Of a stretch of 64,000 bases of DNA, positions 57,646-64,000 are shown piece after piece. Numbering within the stretch: the first letter of the stretch is position 1; every line of letters begins with the position of its first letter. The notes under the pieces were generated by a model that searched no databases, was not told the DNA's origin, and saw nothing but the letters and a program-made list of their open reading frames with translations. This DNA comes from Terfezia claveryi (taxonomy: Eukaryota > Ascomycota > Pezizomycetes > Pezizales > Pezizaceae): the NCBI GenBank assembly GCA_015179025.1, contig WHUX01000021.1, positions 310,001 to 374,000 of the forward strand. Reading direction: 5' to 3'. Made by a program: the position numbers and the translations under genes.

Positions 57646-59861
57646 TCAGATAATGGTACAAGACTTCGAATTGTCTCCATAGCGAGTGGTTGCTGTCGTG
57701 TTTTCCAATCGAATTCTCTTGGTGATAGACTGGTCGTCGGAAATTCCAGCGGTAATATCCGTGCTTTGGCGCTTCTTTCTGGCCACTGTCCACGGGTTTT
57801 CTAGTGATCTCTCCTTGCCATCACCCCGCTCTGCGTATGGATGTATGGTGGGTCGAACAGGAGAAAGAGTACACTCACAGAGTGTCGTGGTGAGGGTTTG
57901 TTTCTCGTTGCCAAAATAGGCACAGGTTAGACAGCTGTTGAGAGCGCTCAATATTGAATTAGAGCAGCTAATGTCGTTTACTGTTCCACGGCAATATTCG
58001 CAATGCCAGTCAATCCCTAGCCAGGAGCACCAATGTGAGTGTAATCGGCCTGACGCCACTGAAATTTGGACTATGACAGCTAAGAAAGCCTCACCTTCAA
58101 CAGTATTTGGATACTCTGTTGGATTATAATAGTCTTCACAAACACAAGCATTGCAATCTGTACAAGACAGCTTGACTCCACACACCTGTCCCCAACAATC
58201 AGCACCCAAAGGCTCTGGGCAGTATAAAAATGAAATCACATACCTCACATAAGCTCCTATCACACTCAATACACTTTTTCAATTTTATCCCAGTGTTGAC
58301 CCAGCAGGTAGGGCATTTATCTAGTCCACAGTGGTCACACCTATACCGCTTGACGGTTAAGCGCTCCTCGGGCCACATAAACTGGTCTCGGTCACATTCT
58401 TTGCATTGAAAGCATGGCTGCATATAGCACTTAGCGAAGGATCAGGTACAGCAATGTTGGGTGGAGGAGAAAAACATACACAATGTTGGTAAGATATGGC
58501 AAATCGATCAATGCAACTGGATGTTACGTTAGCAGTCCAGTTTGTTATCTATAAGAAGAACAACGCTGACAGTGTACAAAGAGCGCGGCCACATTCACAA
58601 TAATATGGCCAGATCACTCCATCCCATGAATCTGGCTCGCATTCCCTGCAGAGGAAGGTTGGCTCTCCCACTCTGATGCTCAAGAACGATCAGTGACGAG
58701 CACGGCGGGGTGGAGGTGAGGAGAACTTGCTCTTCGCATGTTTTGCATATCCTTTCGCCCTCGCAGATTTTGCAATAAGCATCGACCTTGGCCTTCTTGC
58801 ATGTACCACAGCGCCGCTTTTTCTTAACCCCAATGACTCCATCGCCCTGGGTAGCATGTTGGTAGTATTCCTGAATTGTCTGGCAGAAGGCAATGCTAGC
58901 TACGCAGAAGCCAACATCGATTTTGACATCCAGACTTCCTAGAACCTTGAAAAGGCCTGAAATTGCCTCTCCTAAGTCGGATTCTCCTTCTACAAAATCA
59001 GATCTTGTCGAACCTCGTAGAATGCCGGGAATACCACGGAGCTAGTCATGGTTAGGTATTGGCACAATCTGCCAAAGGCGTCTCTCATACCTTCAACGTT
59101 TTCAAAGCTCTTGGGAAAGTACCCTCATTTCCTCTCGAGAAATATTCCAGAAGCCCACCAGGGTTAAGATGTCCACAGTTGCGAATACTGACATATGCCA
59201 GGGTGCTTCTTCCCCTGCTGAGGTACAGTCTCAACGCAGCGTCACCGATGTCCGTTCCATCGAGCACAAGGTATCTCAGGTGACTCAGTGGTATTTTGAA
59301 TAGAAGCTCTATTGCCAATTCACTTGTAAATCCTATTTCTGGGTAGACAGCATGGTTTTGTAGGTTAAAGCCAATCCGCCACCGGTTCTTGAGAAGCTCA
59401 TGTCTGCGGTTGCTTGATGGCTGAGAACTGAAGTCAAGGCATCGCCATGCGGAGCGGTGGCTGTACAGAAGCTTCTGGAGGGTACTGCAGGTATTTGCAA
59501 GTTTAATGAGATCGCGGGTAGACAGGTAATGGGTCAGGTTGTCAAGGATGGGATGAAATGTATTAAGAACCGATTCCAAGGTGAGCTCCCGGTTTGTGGA
59601 ACCGTGCTCCTCCTTCCCCCACCAATGCATGGACGTCGAAGCCAAGTCGTCTCCAGACGTTCTTCCAGTCATACTATAGAGCCTTCGGCTTAAGTAGTTG
59701 TCAATCCGCATTGCCTGTTTGTGAACTCCAGTTATATCTCCTGCGAATTTCCTCGTCCTGGAGAGCAAAAGTTGGAGATTGTCCGCTGTGATATGCTTGC
59801 CCTCTTGATGTATAGAGTCGTAGATCTCAGCTACTTCTTTGGAGGACGTATTCTGCATCAT
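57646..59861 (-). CDS. F-box / leucine-rich repeat protein with C-terminal Cys-rich zinc-binding region
   Basis: Seven exons with consistent phases: 59091-59861, 58727-59041, 58571-58662, 58480-58516, 58244-58417, 58095-58185, 57646-58016, giving 616 residues. The N-terminal part has an F-box-like segment (LDNLTHYLSTRDLIKLANTC), then LRR-like strands (LRYLVLDGTDIGDAALRLYL, LAYVSIRNCGHL). This is the layout of SCF ubiquitin-ligase substrate adaptors. From about residue 330 there are over ten CxxC pairs (RRCGTCKK, YCKICEGERICKTC, FLCRECEPD, YYCECGRALC, CFQCKEC, RCDHCGLDKCPTC, KCIECDRSLCEVC, SCTDCNACVC, WHCEYC), probably several zinc sites. The tail is basic. Introns are 49-78 nt. Donors GTTCTC (58726) and GTCAGC (58570) are weak but keep frame and Cys spacing. 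The first ATG is used; upstream exons are possible. Confidence 0.65.
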
Positions 59862-61423
59862 AATATGCTCTAGTTGGACCACGTAGATTAAGAAAACAAC
59901 CAAGGATTTGGAGTGTAAACGTGGGAGATAGCCGACAGGGGTAGTCCTAGGGATGAAGCCGTATAATAATATAATAACGTTGTTGTACTCCGTAGTGTAG
60001 GTGTGTTGTCCAGCACGAGACTAGTGTTGTCTGCCCCTTGCCATAAGCTCCGCTCCCACGATGTATCTGAAAGAGTGGAGTGATGAAATCAAGGAGGTTT
60101 GAATTTGTTTTTTTTCTCGGTGCAGATGGGCGTGTTCTTGTAGCTCCGATTATGTGGTGACATGTCAAGAGATCGATGGCCCAGGTCCAACAGTGAGACA
60201 TGAAAATTCATTCGTAGACCACAACTTTCCCCTAAACTCAATGAGTAGACCAGAAGGGGATTTGGCGAAGCGATCGACTGTTCAATTGCGAAACCTCATT
60301 GTTGGTGAAAGCCTCTTGCGTCTGTCTGGCAAGAGCTGAAAGGGCTCAAGAATGTATCATTTATCGTCCTCATCACATTCGAATTAGCAGTTTGAAGTTT
60401 CTGACTAGGGAAATTGTACCTTAACCAGGATGTTTTCATCTGCGATCTCTGTCCAAATCACCACGTCGGTGTCCTTGCAGGGTCGTGCAGAATAGCATAA
60501 TTAGCGGGTGCAAAGCGAACTAGAATGGGTATGTCTCGGAGGCGGAGCATGCCACTGCTGCAAGATAACTGCAGAAAGGGCGACGTATGTACGATGAGCG
60601 GCTTTACTGTACTGTTGTTTGGAACGAGTCACCATGCATTGGTGAGATGAAGAAGTTTGGAGGAGTTGTCACATGTACAAAGCACGCACAGCATGATATG
60701 TGTACAGGTACGTAGGTAGTCATGCACTCAGCCTTGAGCAGTATTCTTCATTTCCCAACCAGCCGTACCGTTCCGTTATATACTTTCATGATAGCAACTT
60801 ACTTACTTATCTTTCATATACAACTGATTGCAACACTTGGAACTAAAGGTTACTTCCTTCACCTGTGTCACCTGGTGTCACCTGTGGCATCAATGAGACT
60901 TTCTAGTATTATGAAATCGATTTCATATGCAAGCCGTCAAATGATAAAAAGGACTCTCAACAGGCTCTTTTCACTGGAAGAAGATCTTTCTTCATCAAAG
61001 GTGAAGAAATGAGAAGCATCTGGTTCCTGAGACAATATAGCTCAAAAGGCCCGATGCAAGGGTTGGACTTCTCTAAGTTTGAGTTCAAAATCTGATTTGA
61101 AGCTGCTGACATGCATATGAGGTATGATATGAAGAAGCTTCTTTTGCAATTCATATGCGCGTTAGTCTGGTTGGCACAACGACCTAAGTATGCGCGTGTC
61201 GTCTGAGATTATGCGTGTGGTGCAGCACGCATACGCCAGATGGGTAATGTATGTATAACAGAAAACTGATCACGAGACCCAACAGTAGGTACCTGCTGCT
61301 CCGTACTGTCCTTGAAAACGGCTAAGCCCGTTTCAGGCACAAAGTAAATCCGCCGCCAAGATTTCAGCTCTTTTCTTCTGTTTCCACAACTTCACAAACC
61401 TCAACTCGCAAAATTCCAACCTA
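59862..61423. other. Intergenic between divergent F-box and ERB1 genes
   Basis: Promoters of both genes. A 96-codon plus frame (60722-61012) has no support. A left-type TAGTCTGGTTGGCACAAC end lies at 61163-61180. Confidence 0.4.
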
Positions 61424-64000
61424 ATGGCAAGCAGAAACGTCAACAAGAAAAGAAAAATACCCGTGGAGGTGGAAGAGAACGAGGACAGTCTTGAAAACTT
61501 TGTTCAAAGCGGTGTTGCCGATATCGGAAGTGACAATGAGGATGATGAGCTGGCGTTTCTGAAGAAGGGGGGGTTGTTGGATGCAAGACAGTCAGATGAC
61601 GAGGATGGCGGCAGTGAAGATGGTGATGAAAAGGAGGATGAGGATGAGGATGAGGATGAGGATGATGAAGATGAGAGCGAGTATGACAGCGACGACTACA
61701 GTGGGGAGGATGAAGCGGAGGAAGAAGACATAGACAGTGATGAAATTCCCTCTGACGACGATGGGTCTACGGCCATGACAAAGGAAATGGAGAATGCTTC
61801 GATAAAAGCTACAGAGGGTGAGGAGGAGATTGCTCACTACTCTGATCTCGACGAGGACCTGCCCCCAGGAACACGAGTTGTAATGGACAGCACCGGTAAC
61901 CCACGCTACCTCTACCCCGAGATTGTTCCCAACTACGACAGTGATGATACGGACGCTGGTAAGGAGGAAAATGCCATTGGAAATATCCCCCTCTCTACAT
62001 ACAATCTCTTCCCACATATTGGTTACGACATCAACGGAAACAAGATCATGCGGCCAGCTGCAGGGAAGGCTCTTGATGATTTACTTGACTCCATTGAACT
62101 GCCAAAGGGCTGGACTGGTTTAGTGGATAAGAACACTGGTAAAGAGTTGAAATTGAGTGATGAAGAGCTGAGGATTGTGAGCCAGATCCAGAGGGGGAGG
62201 GTAGCAGATGAGCTTGAAGATAAGAATCTAGAGTATGCACCAACTGTGGAGTGGTTCTCGAGCAAAACAGAGATAATGCCATTGAGTTCGGCACCAGAAC
62301 CAAAAAGGAGGTTCGTGCCATCGAAGCACGAGGCGAAAAGGGTGAGTTTACCTACCCGGGGCTATAGTGGCTGGTCATGGCGATTGTTAATGGTATCTCA
62401 TAGGTCATGAAAATCGTCCGAGCTATCCGTGAAGGACGCATTGTCCCCAACAAGCCCCAAGAGGACACCAAACCCAAATATTTTGATATTTGGGCCGACG
62501 AAGCCCCTGCCCGAATCGATAAGATGGCACTGCCAGCACCCAAACTCCCACCACCGACTCACGCTGAATCCTATCACCCACCACTTGAGTATCTCCCCAC
62601 ATCTGAAGAAGCCGAGAAATGGAAAGATCAAGATCTAGAGGAACGCGACCGTGATTATCTTCCCAAGAACTATAACTCCCTGCGAGTGGTTCCTGGATAT
62701 GATCGATTTGTGAAGGAGCGCTTTGAACGCTGTCTGGACCTTTACCTTGCACCAAGGATACGTAGAAAGAAACTCAACATCGACCCGAACAGCTTGTTGC
62801 CGAAACTGCCGAGCCCGAGGGATTTGAGACCGTTCCCGACTACATGTTCTACGGTGTACAAGGGGCATAAGGGGAGGGTGAGGACGCTAGGGGTGGACCC
62901 TAGTGGACAGTGGTTAGCGACTGGTGGAGATGACGGCACTGTAAGGATATGGGAGATATTAACGGGGCGGGAGATATGGAGGGTGAAAATCGGTACTGGG
63001 CAAGATTCAGGCGGTGAGGCAGTGAATGTACTCAAGTGGAGGCCTGGGAGGGAAGGAGGGATATTGGCTGCTGCTGCGTAAGTGGGCCTTTAGTGTGAAT
63101 CTTGCCTTGGATAGGACTGACATCGTTGGAAATAGTGGGGAGGACATATATCTTCTTGTCCCACCGGTTTTTGATGCTGCGACTGAGATACAAGGTCGTG
63201 AGCTGCTCGCCGCCGGATGGGGTTATGCTGCGATTCTCAGTGAGAACGGAGCTTCTAGGAAGGAGCCGCCTGCGAAGTGGACCAAGCCGACAGACCGACA
63301 GGCCGAGCAGGGAGTTGGTGCTATTGTTACTGTTGGCATGCCGGTGAAGCAAATGTCATGGCACAGGCGGGGTGACTACTTTGTCACTGTTTCCCCAGAG
63401 GGTAAGCTGTGCAGATCTCTGTGAAGTATACTTGGTGCATCGGGCTGATATAATGCTTGTCAGGTACCAACAAGTCTGTTCTCATTCACCAGCTCAGCAA
63501 ACACCACACTCAACCCCCATTCCGAAAATCGAAAGGCCTCATCCAAGCTGCTCTCTTCCATCCCTTTAAACCCCATCTCCTTGTCGCCACCCAAAGATAC
63601 ATTCGAATCTACGACCTCTCGGCACAAAAGCAGATCCGCACCCTCCTCCCCGGTTCCAGATGGATCTCCTCCTTCGACATCCACCCTGGTGGTGACAACC
63701 TCCTTGTTGGTTCCTATGACAAGCGACTCCTCTGGCACGATCTCGACCTGTCAAGTAAGCCATACAAGACAATGAGGTACCATGAGAAGGCTATCCGGTC
63801 AGTAGCGTATCACCAGGGCACAGGGATGCCGCTCTTTGCATCCGCGAGTGACGATGGTACGATTCAGGTTTTCCATGGCCGGGTTGTGGCGGATTTGATG
63901 GAGAATGCGGTGATTGTGCCGTTGAAGGTGCTGAAAGGGCATACGGTGACGGCGGGGTTGGGGGTGCTGGATGTAGAGTGGCATGTGAGAGAGTGCTGGA
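61424..64000 (+). CDS. ERB1: Ribosome biogenesis protein Erb1/BOP1 (3' end beyond window)
   Basis: Partner of Nop7 and Ytm1 in the PeBoW complex, which is needed for 27S pre-rRNA processing and 60S assembly in the nucleolus. Exons 61424-62341, 62404-63077, 63136-63401 and 63464-64000+ have phases 0, 2 and 1, and introns of 62, 58 and 62 nt. The N-terminus is a long Asp/Glu tract. The BOP1-NT domain follows ([45 protein letters not shown]), then RDLRPFPTT and a WD-repeat propeller ([51 protein letters not shown]). About 797 residues are inside the window. Against yeast Erb1 (807) only about the last 20 residues, closing the propeller, should be missing. Confidence 0.95.

Overview
The window looks like nuclear DNA of a filamentous ascomycete. 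Genes have short GT-AG introns, mostly 49 to 104 nt, with CTAAC-like branch points. The conserved proteins are fungal in form: mitochondrial Hsp78, a 197-aa eL6, Vps9 with a CUE tail, an Erb1 with WD repeats, and a Zn2Cys6 regulator. Genes are sparse and separated by AT-rich, transposon-bearing DNA. The LTR retrotransposon carries only C-to-T or G-to-A type nonsense codons, as expected from RIP-like mutation. A low-density, TE-rich Pezizomycotina genome fits, perhaps an early lineage such as Pezizomycetes. That placement is inference; no species can be named from the sequence.

Layout. 1-15 kb is the gene-rich arm: a large alpha/beta-hydrolase (minus), a secreted Gln/Trp/Tyr repeat protein (plus), the proteasome ubiquitin receptor Rpn13 (minus) head to head with ribosomal protein eL6 (plus), and the Rab5-type exchange factor Vps9 (plus). 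15-19.5 kb holds a decayed Nudix pseudogene and a cluster of tRNA-like units. In these units the two tRNA halves are separated by about 140-220 nt, and small TA-flanked palindromes are scattered among them. 20.6-23.2 kb is the mitochondrial disaggregase Hsp78. An isolated Zn2Cys6 regulator lies at 26 kb.

27-42 kb is accessory DNA: a 239-bp MITE, a 950-bp terminal-inverted-repeat element, a complete but nonsense-ridden Copia retrotransposon (33.1-38.9 kb, 160-bp LTRs, 5-bp target duplication), and 50 bp further on a pogo/Fot1-like DNA transposon (39.0-41.6 kb) with perfect 42-bp terminal repeats and one amber codon. 42-57 kb has two uncharacterised genes, a Dap1-like heme-binding protein and a small Cys-rich protein. 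The right end has a seven-exon F-box/LRR/Cys-rich protein (minus) and the ribosome-biogenesis factor Erb1, which runs off the edge.

The housekeeping genes do not form one pathway. eL6 and Erb1 belong to the 60S subunit and its assembly, Rpn13, Hsp78 and the F-box protein to proteostasis, and Vps9 to endosomal traffic. The least familiar structures are the interrupted tRNA-like genes, the TA-flanked palindrome family, the Trp/Tyr/Gln secreted repeat protein and the F-box protein with a zinc-ribbon-like tail. Exon limits were deduced by eye from splice consensus, reading phase and family motifs.
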